A stretch of DNA of 64,000 nt from Chloroflexota bacterium. Lineage in GTDB: Bacteria > Chloroflexota > Anaerolineae > Aggregatilineales > J027. Made by a program: the position numbers and the translations under genes. The notes under the pieces are model-generated. The model saw nothing but the letters and a program-made list of their open reading frames with translations. It was not told the origin of the DNA and did no database searches. This document shows positions 46,893 to 55,783 of the stretch, one piece after another. The stretch is taken from the NCBI GenBank assembly GCA_016234595.1, contig JACRBG010000002.1:186001-250000 (forward strand), in the 5' to 3' direction. Position 1 is the stretch's first letter. Every line of letters starts with the position of its first letter.

Positions 46893-46921
46893 AGTGTATA
46901 GTGAGTCTATAGGTTTGTCAA
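46893..46921 (-). promoter_or_regulatory. Promoter of the sugar ABC/GH31 operon
   Basis: On the minus strand a consensus TTGACA (46921-46916), a 17-nt spacer and TACACT (46898-46893). The expected transcription start falls inside the 18-bp operator. Confidence 0.75.
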
Positions 46922-46996
46922 GCAACTGCCCTAGCACGGTTTTCAGGAGAATTTTGTTAGAATGGATGTCTGAAATTTACGAGACGGAGAAACAGA

Positions 46997-48145
46997 ATGG
47001 CAACTTTGAAAGAGGTAGCAGAATCGGCAGGAGTGCCCATGTTGACGGCATTTCATGCCCTAAATAAGAATGAAACGGTGGATGATGCGACGCGCCAATG
47101 CGTTCAGGAAATCGCCGATAAATTGAATTACACCTTGAAGATTACCCAGATTGATATTGCCGATTTAGCGGGGGTCGCCAAGGGGACGGTGTCCTATGCC
47201 TTAAACAATAGCGAATTAATCAAACCTGCCACCCGCCAAAAGGTTTTGGAAGCAGCCCAATTACTTGGCTATCACCTCAATGTTTCGGCGCGTAATTTGC
47301 GGATGAACCGCACGGGGGTTGTGGGTTATTCGTGGCACGTTGCTGACGACCCCAGCCGTATGAATAACCTGTTGGATCGTTTTATCTATCAAGTCACGAT
47401 GGCAGCCGAAGAACAGGGTTTTCACCTGTTGACTTTTGTGCAACCCCAAACCAATGCGGACCGGGTTTATGAATCCCTTATTTCCACCAGTCGCGTTGAT
47501 GGATTTATCATTTCGGATGTAGTCTACCGTGATTCGCGAATTGCGCGTCTAACTGCTATGAAGGCCCCTTTTGCAGCCTTTGGGGGTATGTATTTGGAAA
47601 ACGCCGACTTTGCCTATGTGGATGTTGATGGCAAAAAAGGTATTCGGCTGGTCATGGAGCATTTATTACAGCAAGGCCATGAGCGAATCGCCCTGCTCAC
47701 ATGGCGTCCGGGTTGGCCTTTTGGTGATGCCCGTGAAGAAAGCTATCGAGCAACGATGCGCGAGGTGGGCCTTGCGGTGAATGAGGATTGGATTGCCTAT
47801 ACCCCCAATATTTTGCATTCAGCGGCGGCAGCAACCCAACAAATCATGACGGCCAAGCATCCCCCCACCGCTATTGTTTGTGCCAACGACTTGATGGCTT
47901 TTGGGGCAAAATCCTATCTGGATACTGCTAATTTACGCATACCAGACGATGTCGCATTAACGGGCTATGACGACGACCCGACTGCCCAATTTCTGGGAAT
48001 CACTTCGGTACATCAGCCCATTGATGAGATTGCTAAGGCGCTATTTGAGATTTTATTGGGCGAAATTAACCAAGACCCCTTGCCCCAGCGTCAACTGGTC
48101 TTCGACCCTGCACTAGTGGTTCGTAAAAGCACACTGGCAAGATAG
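46997..48145 (+). CDS. LacI-family regulator with two tandem HTH domains
   Basis: A 382-residue regulator of the divergent sugar transporter. Residues 2-46 form one LacI-type HTH (TLKEVAESAGVPMLTAFHALNKNE ... ATRQCVQEIADKLNY) and residues 50-94 a second (DIADLAGVAKGTVSYALNNSE ... ATRQKVLEAAQLLGY). The effector domain (about 105-380) follows, with DVALTGYDDDPTAQFLGITSVHQP. Normal LacI proteins have one HTH and about 335-345 residues. The second copy is nearer consensus and keeps the hinge-side residues; the first is more diverged (VPMLTAFHAL). A dimer would carry four HTH units, which could mean an extended operator or that the first HTH is a relic. Confidence 0.92.
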   Translation: MATLKEVAESAGVPMLTAFHALNKNETVDDATRQCVQEIADKLNYTLKITQIDIADLAGVAKGTVSYALNNSELIKPATRQKVLEAAQLLGYHLNVSARNLRMNRTGVVGYSWHVADDPSRMNNLLDRFIYQVTMAAEEQGFHLLTFVQPQTNADRVYESLISTSRVDGFIISDVVYRDSRIARLTAMKAPFAAFGGMYLENADFAYVDVDGKKGIRLVMEHLLQQGHERIALLTWRPGWPFGDAREESYRATMREVGLAVNEDWIAYTPNILHSAAAATQQIMTAKHPPTAIVCANDLMAFGAKSYLDTANLRIPDDVALTGYDDDPTAQFLGITSVHQPIDEIAKALFEILLGEINQDPLPQRQLVFDPALVVRKSTLAR

Positions 48146-48419
48146 TCGAAAACGAAGACAGTTCGCCCAATGGAGGGATTGGGCAGTCGTTGTTTTCCTG
48201 CCAATAAGGTTGTGTGGTGAAAGGTGAATTTTCCTATCAAAAATATGACCTACTCACTCAGTGAAGTGAGACTTGTCATGGGTTTGGTGTGACCAACTAG
48301 AGTGACCACAAACTCGTGGTATGGGTATATTGATAGGTGGTTTTAAAAGTTTAGGGGGAGTTAGATTATCCAGCGCACGGCTGGGTCAATTTTTTTTAGG
48401 AAGTTTTAGGCTAGAGTTT

Positions 48420-48449
48420 GGGACAGCAGAGGTGCTGTTCTCCCTTTTT
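48420..48449 (+). terminator. Terminator-like hairpin 2 in the leader
   Basis: GGGACAGCA and TGCTGTTCT pair (with GU pairs) around a GAGG loop; CCC and TTTTT follow. The weaker hairpin before it is CCAGC-GCACG-GCTGG (48370-48384) with eight T at 48390-48397. Confidence 0.6.
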
Positions 48450-48459
48450 ATGTCAACAG

Positions 48460-48512
48460 GCCGCCCAAGTTGAGCACAAGCTATTGGCTCACTTACTGGT
48501 GCGGCTTTTTTT
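48460..48512 (+). terminator. Strong terminator hairpin 3 directly before the aldehyde oxidoreductase gene
   Basis: GCCGCCC pairs with GGTGCGGC, and inside it AAGTTGAGC pairs with GCTCACTT: about 15 bp with small bulges, followed at once by TTTTTTT. The ribosome-binding site AAAGGAGAAGG starts 5 nt later. Confidence 0.8.
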
Positions 48513-48532
48513 ATTAAAGGAGAAGGGCTAGG

Positions 48533-51268
48533 ATGCAAAAGCGTACTTTTAATATCAATGGCGCAATAAAGACCGTCATTGTTGACCCAGAGATGACTCT
48601 GGGGGATGTGCTGCGTAAGCAGTTATTGATGACGGGCACCAAAGTCTCGTGTGATGACGGTCATTGTGGGGCCTGCTCTGTCATGGTGGACGGCAAGTTA
48701 ACGCTGGCCTGCATTACCAAAGTTGACCGTGTCCCCGACAATGCCAAAATCGTCACGATTGAAGGTATTGGTCAACCCAATAATCTACATGTCATCCAAA
48801 AAGCGATGATGGCCCATGGCGCAGCCCAATGCGGTTTCTGCACACCCGGTTTTGTCGTTTCGGCTAAAGCCCTACTGGAAAAAAATCCCAAACCTACCCG
48901 TGAAGAAGTCCGGGCTTGGTTTACCCAACACCACAACGCCTGCCGTTGCACAGGCTATAAACCAATTGTGGACGCCGTAATGGACGCGGCAGCGGTACTG
49001 CGTGGCGAGAAGAAAGTGGAAGACTTTGAATTCAAGATGCCCACCGATGGTCGCATCTGGGGTAGCAAATATCCACGCCCCTCTGCCGAGCAAAAAGTGA
49101 CGGGCACCCTCGATTATGGGCAAGACCTCGGCCTCAAGATGCCCCCCGGCACGCTGCATTTGGCATTGGTACAAGCCAAAGTCTCGCACGCCAATATTCT
49201 TTCGATTGACACCTCTGAAGCCGAAAAGATGCCCGGTGTATTCAAGGTCGTGACCCACAAAGATGTGTTAGGTAAGAATCGCATCACGGGTCTCATTACC
49301 TTCCCAACCAATAAAGGCGACGGCTGGGATCGGCCTATTCTGTGCGATACCAAAGTCTTCCAATATGGTGACGCGATTGCGATTGTCTGCGCCGACACCC
49401 CGGAGCAGGCCAAAGCCGCTGCTGAGAAGGTGCGGGTTGAACTAGAAATTTTGCCATCCTATATGAGTGCCCCGGCGGCGATGGCACCTGACGCCATTGA
49501 AATTCACCCCGGTACACCTAATGTCTACTTCGAGCAGAAGATCGCCAAAGGCAAAGACACTGCGCCGATTATGGAAACTGCCCCCTATGTTGTTGAGGAT
49601 AGTTTCTATCTGCAACGTCAGCCCCACTTGACCATTGAAGGGGATATGGGGTTTGCCTATTATGACGAGAACGAATGCCTGACCATCCATACCAAATCCA
49701 TTGGTCTATATCTACACCTCTACATGATCGCCCCCGGCCTTGGCGTTGAACCCAACAAACTGCGCTTGGTACAAAATCCAGCAGGTGGCACATTTGGTTA
49801 TAAGTTCTGCCCGACGATGGAAGCCCTGCTTGGTGTAGCCTGTATTGCGACCAAACGCCCCGTGTATTTGGAATACACCTATGAGCAATATATGACCTAT
49901 ACGGGCAAACGCTCGCCATTTTTTGTAGATTTAAAGATGGCTGCCGACAAGAATGGCAAGATCATTGCGATGGAGAGCGACTGGACAGTTGATCACGGCC
50001 CATATTCTGAATTTGGCGACTTGCTGACACTGCGTGGCGCTCAATATATCGGTGCTGGTTATAACATCCCGAATATTCGTGGGATAGGTCGTACCGTATG
50101 CACCAACCACGCTTGGGGTGCGCCATTCCGTGCCTATGGTTCCCCACAGGCCTTCCTTGCCTCGGAGAGTTTGGTGGACGAACTAGCCGAAAAAATGGGC
50201 ATTGATCCACTCGAATTCCGATACAACAATGTCTATCGTCCTGGTGATACCACGCCGACCGGACAGGCCCCCGAAGTTTATTCCCTGCCAGAAATGTTGG
50301 AGGCCCTACGCCCACTGTACAAGCAAGCCAAAGAGAAAGCCGCCCATGAATCCACGCCTGAAAGTCGTAAAGGCGTCGGTATCGCTATCGGTGTCTACGG
50401 CAGCGGCCTTGACGGTGTAGACGGTGCAGAGGCCAAGATTGTTTTGGGCAAAGATGGTGTGACCGTTTACGCGACGTGGCAAGATCACGGTCAAGGCGCG
50501 GATGCGGGTGTACTTGGGACGGCTCATGAGTCGCTACGTCCGTTGGGATTGCGACCCAATCAAATTCACTTGGCGCTCAATGACACCGGAACCGCCCCGA
50601 ATGGTGGCCCATCAGGTGGCAGCCGCAGCCAAGTAGTCATTGGCAATGCCATCAAGAATGGCTGTGACCAACTAATTGCCGCGATGCGTAAACCGAACGG
50701 CTCGTTCCGCACCCATGATGAAATGGTCGCGGAAAAACTCCCATTGGAATACATTGGGAAGTGGGCCGCCTCTATGAACAGTAACTGCGATGCTAATGGT
50801 CAAGGTAACCCTTTCGCGGTTTATATGTATGGCGCGTTCCTAGCCGAAGTTACGGTCAATACCAAGACGGGCAAGACCACCGTTGACGGTATGACGATCA
50901 TGGCTGACGCGGGCCGAATCAATAACAAACTCGTGGTGGATGGGCAAATCTATGGGGGCGTCGCACAAGGCATTGGGTTGGCGCTGTCCGAAGATTTTGA
51001 GGACATCGAGAAACACAACAACATGCGCGGTGCTGGTATTCCATATGCCCGGGATATTCCAGATAAGATGGATATTTACTACTTCGAGACCCCACGTCCC
51101 AGTGGCCCATTTGGAGCAGCCGGTGTGGGTGAACTGCCCTTGACCTCACCCCATGTTGCGATCATTAACGCGATCTATCAGGCCACAGGTGTGCGTATCC
51201 GTCACCTGCCCGCCCGACCCGAAAAAGTGCTAGACGGCCTCAAAGAAATTGAAATGATGCCTGTCTAA
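48533..51268 (+). CDS. mop: Mop-type molybdenum aldehyde oxidoreductase (xanthine oxidase family)
   Basis: A 911-residue single-chain molybdenum hydroxylase. The N-terminal plant-type [2Fe-2S] domain has C40, C45, C48 and C60. The second [2Fe-2S] helical domain has C100, C103, C137 and C139. To my knowledge these positions equal the cluster ligands of Desulfovibrio gigas MOP (907 aa). The rest binds molybdopterin, with the catalytic Glu at E867 in AAGVGELPL. No FAD domain lies between, so it is the FAD-free type. It would oxidise an aldehyde or hydroxylate a heterocycle, passing electrons to a ferredoxin/flavodoxin-like partner or to the Fe-S flavoprotein downstream. It heads a nine-gene plus-strand cluster. 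Confidence 0.93.
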   Translation: MQKRTFNINGAIKTVIVDPEMTLGDVLRKQLLMTGTKVSCDDGHCGACSVMVDGKLTLACITKVDRVPDNAKIVTIEGIGQPNNLHVIQKAMMAHGAAQCGFCTPGFVVSAKALLEKNPKPTREEVRAWFTQHHNACRCTGYKPIVDAVMDAAAVLRGEKKVEDFEFKMPTDGRIWGSKYPRPSAEQKVTGTLDYGQDLGLKMPPGTLHLALVQAKVSHANILSIDTSEAEKMPGVFKVVTHKDVLGKNRITGLITFPTNKGDGWDRPILCDTKVFQYGDAIAIVCADTPEQAKAAAEKVRVELEILPSYMSAPAAMAPDAIEIHPGTPNVYFEQKIAKGKDTAPIMETAPYVVEDSFYLQRQPHLTIEGDMGFAYYDENECLTIHTKSIGLYLHLYMIAPGLGVEPNKLRLVQNPAGGTFGYKFCPTMEALLGVACIATKRPVYLEYTYEQYMTYTGKRSPFFVDLKMAADKNGKIIAMESDWTVDHGPYSEFGDLLTLRGAQYIGAGYNIPNIRGIGRTVCTNHAWGAPFRAYGSPQAFLASESLVDELAEKMGIDPLEFRYNNVYRPGDTTPTGQAPEVYSLPEMLEALRPLYKQAKEKAAHESTPESRKGVGIAIGVYGSGLDGVDGAEAKIVLGKDGVTVYATWQDHGQGADAGVLGTAHESLRPLGLRPNQIHLALNDTGTAPNGGPSGGSRSQVVIGNAIKNGCDQLIAAMRKPNGSFRTHDEMVAEKLPLEYIGKWAASMNSNCDANGQGNPFAVYMYGAFLAEVTVNTKTGKTTVDGMTIMADAGRINNKLVVDGQIYGGVAQGIGLALSEDFEDIEKHNNMRGAGIPYARDIPDKMDIYYFETPRPSGPFGAAGVGELPLTSPHVAIINAIYQATGVRIRHLPARPEKVLDGLKEIEMMPV

Positions 51269-51352
51269 GTATCTGAACTAAACACCATCTGGGTGAGGAC
51301 ACACAAGTGACTTCACCCAGCTTGGGTATTTACCTGCATGTGAGTATCAACT

Positions 51353-52081
51353 ATGGCCGCCATTGACGATTTATTGACTTGTGCCCTTGCCAAATCATCC
51401 GATGTGCTCACCCGTGAGGTGCTGGTAGGTTTATATTGGACGGCGGTCTATGGACAGCGGGTGGGCCTTGCCGCGACTTTGGCCGATGCCACTTGCTGTG
51501 ATGCGATAGATGCGGCGGGGGTGGGTCAATTGCATTACCGCCCCATTCACGAATTAATCAACCTGCTCCGTTCGACCCATCCACTTGAAGTCAGCATTGG
51601 CATGGCGGCACTCAATTCGGCCCTGCCCGTCAATGAGCAAGATGGGGTGGAGTTTAATGCCCGCGATTTGATTTTGGAACGAGGCCGCGACAAAAACGTG
51701 GTCACTGTCGGCCATTTCCCGTTTACCGACGCCATCCGCAACGTGGCCGCGCAATTGTGGGTGCTGGAGCTAAACCCCAGCGAAGGCGACCAGCCAGCCA
51801 GCGCTGCCCCCGAACTTATTCCGCAGGCCGACGTGATTGGATTAACCGCTACAACCCTTATGAATGGGACGTTTGAGTCGTTACGATTGCTTTTTCCATC
51901 ACAAGCCTTAGTCGTAATGATGGGGCCAAGCACACCCCTACATAAAGTGCTTTTTGATTATGGTGTAGACATTTTGGCGGGTGCATTGGTAGACGATCCT
52001 TCGACCTTGTTACATTACGTTGGGCAAGGGTCGTCATTGCATCGTGTTCCCGGTCTACGGCGCTTTACAATGGTTAAATAA
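51353..52081 (+). CDS. DUF364 (Rossmann-like/heavy-metal chelation) protein
   Basis: A 242-residue soluble protein with a DUF4213-like N-terminus (YWTAVYGQRVGLAATLAD), then the DUF364 domain: EVSIGMAALNSALP, VVTVGHFPFTD, LWVLELNPSEGDQPASAAPELIPQADVIGLTATTLMNGT and VMMGPSTPLHKVLFDYGVDILAG. In known structures DUF364 resembles a Rossmann fold and has been linked to metal chelation, but no reaction is established. It lies 84 bp after mop and 4 nt before the Fe-S flavoprotein gene, which suggests help with molybdenum or cofactor supply; this is inference. Confidence 0.85.
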   Translation: MAAIDDLLTCALAKSSDVLTREVLVGLYWTAVYGQRVGLAATLADATCCDAIDAAGVGQLHYRPIHELINLLRSTHPLEVSIGMAALNSALPVNEQDGVEFNARDLILERGRDKNVVTVGHFPFTDAIRNVAAQLWVLELNPSEGDQPASAAPELIPQADVIGLTATTLMNGTFESLRLLFPSQALVVMMGPSTPLHKVLFDYGVDILAGALVDDPSTLLHYVGQGSSLHRVPGLRRFTMVK

Positions 52082-52085
52082 CAGC

Positions 52086-54410
52086 ATGGATCAAAAAGAG
52101 TTATTTGAACTAGAACAGCAGTGCATCCAAGAATGCGCTCCCCCCTGCACCGCCGCTTGCCCCGTCCATGTGGATGTGCGGTCTATGCTGGCCGAAACAG
52201 CGCGGGGTGATTTTTCGGCTGCCCTGAAAATTTATCAAAAAGCCGTCCCCTTCCCTCATATCCTAAGTCGAATATGTGATCAACCCTGCCAAAATGTGTG
52301 TCGGCGTGGTGAGATCGAAGAATCTATCGCCATTCGGGCATTGGAACGTGCCGCAGTCAATCACGGTGAGTTACCCGAAGAAAAAAAACGTCCCATGCCT
52401 AAGCGGGTTGGCAATGTCGCTGTCATTGGCGGGGGTATCAGCGGCTTAACCGTCGCCTATGATCTAGCCCGCAAGGGTTATAAAATCACCATCTATGAGT
52501 CGGGCCATGAGCTTGGCGGGGGATTATGGAAAGCAGATCGGGATTATTTACCTGCCGAGGTCATTCGGGGGGATATTGAAGTCATTTATGAATTAGGGGT
52601 AGAGGTTGACCTCAATACCCTAATTGACCATATCCATCTCGTTGAACTGCGGAATGCCTTTGATGCAATTTATATTGCGGTGGGGCCACATGCCAGCGAA
52701 GCCTATGAATTAGCGCGCGATCAGTATGGCCTCATTAAAGTTGATCCGGTAACTTTTGCCACCAGCATGGAAGGGGTATTTGCTGGCGGAGGGCTACTGT
52801 GGGGAATTGAGATGCACTCGTCTGTCACCTCGATTTCGGAAGGGCGACGGGCAGGCATTTCGATTGACCGCTATTTACAGAAAGTCTCAGTGACAGCTTC
52901 ACGCATCAATGAAGGGCCATACACCTCATGTTTGTATACCGATATAAGCGAGGTTGGAACACGTCCCCTGATTGAAATGGGTGATCCCGATTTTGGTTAT
53001 GAATGGCATGAAGCCATCCAAGAAGGCAAACGCTGTATTCAGTGTGAGTGCATGGAATGTGTGAAGGCGTGTGAATATCTACGGGAATTTGGTCGCTACC
53101 CCCGCCGCTATGTGCGCGAAATATATAACAACCTCTCAATTGTCAAAGGGACACGCTACGCCAATACCTTTATCAATTCATGTAGCTTGTGCGGCCTGTG
53201 TGCCGAAATCTGCCCCGAAAATCTTGATATGGGGGCGGTCAATCTTAAGGCGCGTCAAGCGATGGTGACACAAAACCGAATGCCAGCCTCAGCACACGAC
53301 TTCGGCCTGCGGGATATGCAATTTAGCAACAGTGACAAGTTCCTGATGATGCGCAATGCCCCCGGCACGACCGCCAGCGATTATGTGTTTTTCCCCGGTT
53401 GTCAATTAAGTGCCTCATCCCCGGAGCATGTTGAACGTGTCTATAGTGATTTACAGCGGCAGCTACCGGATAGTCGGATCGGCTTGATGCTGGGTTGCTG
53501 TGGCGCACCTGCGAACTGGGCTGGACGCCCCGACCTATTTGAAAGTATCTTGGCAGCGTGGCGCATGCATCTGCAAGTGATGGAGAATCCCAAAGTCGTT
53601 TTGCCCTGCTCAAGTTGTTATCAAGTCTTTCAAAAACATCTACCCGATGTGGAAATTGTGTCATTATGGGATTTCTTTGATGAACATGGCCTACCCGCTG
53701 GAGCCGTATCAGCCAATCACACCGTTTCGATTCACGACCCGTGCAGCACCCGCTATGAAAGCCAGATGCAAGATAGTATTCGGCGTATTCTGGGGCGATT
53801 GGGTTATCAGATTGAAGAATTGCCGCGTAGCCGCGAACGGACGACCTGTTGCAGTTATGGCGGTATGATGTGGTTGGCGAATCCCACCCTTGCCGAAAAA
53901 GTGGTGCAGAAGCGCATCCAAGAAGGTGAAGCCGATTACGTGACCTACTGTGCCATGTGTCGGGATAACTTCGTGGGGCGTGGGAAAAGGACGTGGCACA
54001 TTTTGGATTTGATCTACAATCAAGGCAGTGATGAACAAGCAACACGGCGCGGGCCAAATTATTCGCAGCGGCACGAAAACCGTGCACGGCTCAAACGCCA
54101 TTTACTGACCGAGATTTGGGGAGAAACAATGGACGGGTCACAACCCTATGAATCCATTCAGCTCAACATCGCAGACGATGTGCAAGCGAAATTGGAACAG
54201 CGCCTTATTTTGATTGAGGACATCCAGCGGGTGATTGAATATGCCGAACGGACAAAACGAAAACTCCTTAATCGCCAAACAGGGCATTATCTGGCCTACT
54301 ATCGCCCAAACACTGTGACCTATTGGGTCGAATACTTGCCTACGGAGGCTGGTTTTGCCATTTTTAATGCCTACAGCCATCGCATGGAAGTGCCGGGGAG
54401 CGGGTCGTGA
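52086..54410 (+). CDS. Pyridine nucleotide-disulfide oxidoreductase/Fe-S dicluster/CCG-domain protein
   Basis: A 774-residue multidomain redox protein. The glutamate-synthase-beta-like N-terminus has two Cys clusters (C13, C17, C21, C25 and C64, C68, C72). An FAD fold carries GGGISG at 115-120. A ferredoxin-like part has C317, C320, C322, C325, C329 and C366, C369, C372, C376. Two CCG (heterodisulfide-reductase HdrB-like) units follow: FFPGC439 with LGCCGAP, and DPCSTRY with TTCCSYGG. A 100-residue tail (from about 670) is unassigned. It could move electrons between NAD(P)H, Fe-S centres and a disulfide or persulfide. The ATG at 52086 is chosen; the longer frame overlaps the DUF364 gene. NCBIfam, as I recall, names this type dicluster-binding and places it near selenoproteins. 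Confidence 0.88.
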   Translation: MDQKELFELEQQCIQECAPPCTAACPVHVDVRSMLAETARGDFSAALKIYQKAVPFPHILSRICDQPCQNVCRRGEIEESIAIRALERAAVNHGELPEEKKRPMPKRVGNVAVIGGGISGLTVAYDLARKGYKITIYESGHELGGGLWKADRDYLPAEVIRGDIEVIYELGVEVDLNTLIDHIHLVELRNAFDAIYIAVGPHASEAYELARDQYGLIKVDPVTFATSMEGVFAGGGLLWGIEMHSSVTSISEGRRAGISIDRYLQKVSVTASRINEGPYTSCLYTDISEVGTRPLIEMGDPDFGYEWHEAIQEGKRCIQCECMECVKACEYLREFGRYPRRYVREIYNNLSIVKGTRYANTFINSCSLCGLCAEICPENLDMGAVNLKARQAMVTQNRMPASAHDFGLRDMQFSNSDKFLMMRNAPGTTASDYVFFPGCQLSASSPEHVERVYSDLQRQLPDSRIGLMLGCCGAPANWAGRPDLFESILAAWRMHLQVMENPKVVLPCSSCYQVFQKHLPDVEIVSLWDFFDEHGLPAGAVSANHTVSIHDPCSTRYESQMQDSIRRILGRLGYQIEELPRSRERTTCCSYGGMMWLANPTLAEKVVQKRIQEGEADYVTYCAMCRDNFVGRGKRTWHILDLIYNQGSDEQATRRGPNYSQRHENRARLKRHLLTEIWGETMDGSQPYESIQLNIADDVQAKLEQRLILIEDIQRVIEYAERTKRKLLNRQTGHYLAYYRPNTVTYWVEYLPTEAGFAIFNAYSHRMEVPGSGS

Positions 54411-54607
54411 TGAGTGAGCCAGAACAGGTTTGGATGTGCGACAACTGCAATATCCCCTTACAACCGGACAAAGTGGATGTTGCCTACATGGGCAATGCCT
54501 TTCCGGTTGAATTATTGAAATGCCCGAAGTGTGAGTTGGTTTTTATCCCCGAAGACTTGGCCCTCGGCAAAATGGTCGAAGTGGAAAAACAACTCGAAGA
54601 TAAATAA
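54410..54607 (+). CDS. DVU_1557-type small double-CxxC redox protein
   Basis: A 65-residue protein with C10-x2-C13 and C38-x2-C41, a rubredoxin- or zinc-ribbon-like metal site, in WMCDNCNIPL and LLKCPKCELVFIPEDL. It carries no further motif. The ATG shares its first base with the upstream TGA, and its own TAA overlaps the next ATG, so translation is tightly coupled. I recognise the family by its place beside TrsS/methyltransferase genes in Desulfovibrio. A role as electron carrier or metal chaperone is inference. Confidence 0.85.
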   Translation: MSEPEQVWMCDNCNIPLQPDKVDVAYMGNAFPVELLKCPKCELVFIPEDLALGKMVEVEKQLEDK

Positions 54608-55341
54608 TGATGACCACCCAGCGCATCCACCTCTATGAACAAACCGCCCTGTTTGACGGGGTGGGTGAAGCCATCCGGCCCGGTGGTATGGCCCTCACTG
54701 ACCACGCACTGAGTCTGTGTGATTTACCCGTCGGAGCCCGCCTATTGGATGTGGGATGTGGGTCGGGATCAGCCCTCGCCTATCTCATTGAACATTATGA
54801 TTTCGAGGTCTTAGGGTGTGATCCATCGGCCCAGTTGCTGCATATAGCCCACCATCGAGGAGTGCGCTCGGTGGTTCAGGCGACGGGTGAACATTTACCC
54901 TTTGCTGATGGACAAGTTGACGCCGTGCTAACGGAGTGCAGCCTATCCGTGATGCAAAATGTTGACCTTGCCCTCCAAGAATTTGCTCGAATTTTACGGC
55001 CTAGTGGCTATCTGATTTTGAATGATTTTTATGCACGTAATCCAGCAGGTACGGTCGCCCTGCGCTGTTTGCCAGTGGATTCATGCCTCGGCGGGGCTTT
55101 GCCACAGGCCGATGTTATCCAACGAGTTGAGCAACACGGCTTTGAGGTGAGGGCGTGGGAAGACCATACCGATGCGCTCAGAATATTTACGGCTCAATTG
55201 ATTTGGCAGCATGGGTCAATGCAACAGTTTTGGTGTCGGGCCAGTTCACACGCTGACCCCCTCCAAGTCCAAGCCGCCATGATCCAAGCCAAACCGGGTT
55301 ACTTTTTATTGATCGCGCAAAAAGGAGGCCACAATGGATGA
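54607..55341 (+). CDS. DVU_1556-type (TrsM-like) class I SAM methyltransferase
   Basis: A 244-residue methyltransferase. Motif I is GARLLDVGCGSGSALAYL, with the acidic residue of motif II in EVLGCDPSAQLLHIA. A later EHLPFADGQVDAVLTECSLSVM is the arsenite-methyltransferase/UbiE-like pattern. ECSLS in this loop and the C-terminal QAAMIQAKPGYFLLIAQK may confer substrate specificity. Overlaps on both sides (TAATG and 8 nt) tie it to its neighbours. The acceptor is unknown; a sulfur, selenium or cofactor thiol is possible from the surroundings. Confidence 0.85.
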   Translation: MMTTQRIHLYEQTALFDGVGEAIRPGGMALTDHALSLCDLPVGARLLDVGCGSGSALAYLIEHYDFEVLGCDPSAQLLHIAHHRGVRSVVQATGEHLPFADGQVDAVLTECSLSVMQNVDLALQEFARILRPSGYLILNDFYARNPAGTVALRCLPVDSCLGGALPQADVIQRVEQHGFEVRAWEDHTDALRIFTAQLIWQHGSMQQFWCRASSHADPLQVQAAMIQAKPGYFLLIAQKGGHNG

Positions 55342-55783
55342 TACGCTTACTCGTATGACAGAACTGTGGCGGCAAGGCTATTTTTGCAGCCAAATTTTGA
55401 TGCGGATGGGTCTCGACTTGCAGGGCCACGATAATCCCCAACTGATGCGGGCTATGAATGGACTCGCTGGTGGTTTGGGCTTTACAGGTGAATTATGTGG
55501 GGCTTTGACTGGAGGGGCTTGTCTGTTGGGGCTTTATGCAGGCAAGGGCAAGGATGAGGACGAAGAAAATCTACGTCTCAATTTTATGATTGGCGATTTG
55601 GTGGCGTGGTTTAAAAACGGCTACGGTCAAGAGTACGGGGGGATACGCTGCGACGAAATCCTAGCGGGGAGCCCGAATAATCAAGCCATTCGTTGCCCGA
55701 TTATGGTGACAGGCACCCTGCAAAAAGTGAAAGAATTATTGATCGAAAACGGATTTGACTTAGCGGGGCCAGACGATGACTGA
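55334..55783 (+). CDS. DVU_1555-type C_GCAxxG_C_C family protein
   Basis: A 149-residue protein of the C_GCAxxG_C_C family. Conserved cysteines are in GYFCSQILM, GELCGALTGGACLLGL (the GCAxxG-like turn), IRCDEIL and IRCPIM. Family members are small redox or metal-cluster proteins often beside radical SAM and flavoprotein genes; their biochemistry is poorly known. The gene overlaps the methyltransferase gene by 8 nt and the radical SAM gene by 8 nt. Confidence 0.87.
   Translation: MDDTLTRMTELWRQGYFCSQILMRMGLDLQGHDNPQLMRAMNGLAGGLGFTGELCGALTGGACLLGLYAGKGKDEDEENLRLNFMIGDLVAWFKNGYGQEYGGIRCDEILAGSPNNQAIRCPIMVTGTLQKVKELLIENGFDLAGPDDD

Larger units (their letters stand above)
48146..48532 (+). promoter_or_regulatory. 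Long structured leader upstream of the aldehyde oxidoreductase gene
   Basis: 387 bp without an ORF but with many hairpins. CTCAC/GTGAG is at about 48254-48271, TTGGT-GTG-ACCAA at about 48284-48296 and CCAC/GTGG just after. Three terminator-shaped hairpins follow one after another, at 48370-48397, 48420-48449 and 48460-48512. No promoter can fit in the 20 nt between the last hairpin and the start codon, so the operon's transcript must pass through at least that hairpin. A cis-acting attenuator or riboswitch is plausible; I cannot match it to a known class, including the Moco element. Confidence 0.55.

Noticed and set aside
49000-51200. Long open frames on the minus strand inside mop
   Set aside because: The plus-strand product shows full cofactor motifs; the opposite frames are Arg/Pro-rich shadows of it.
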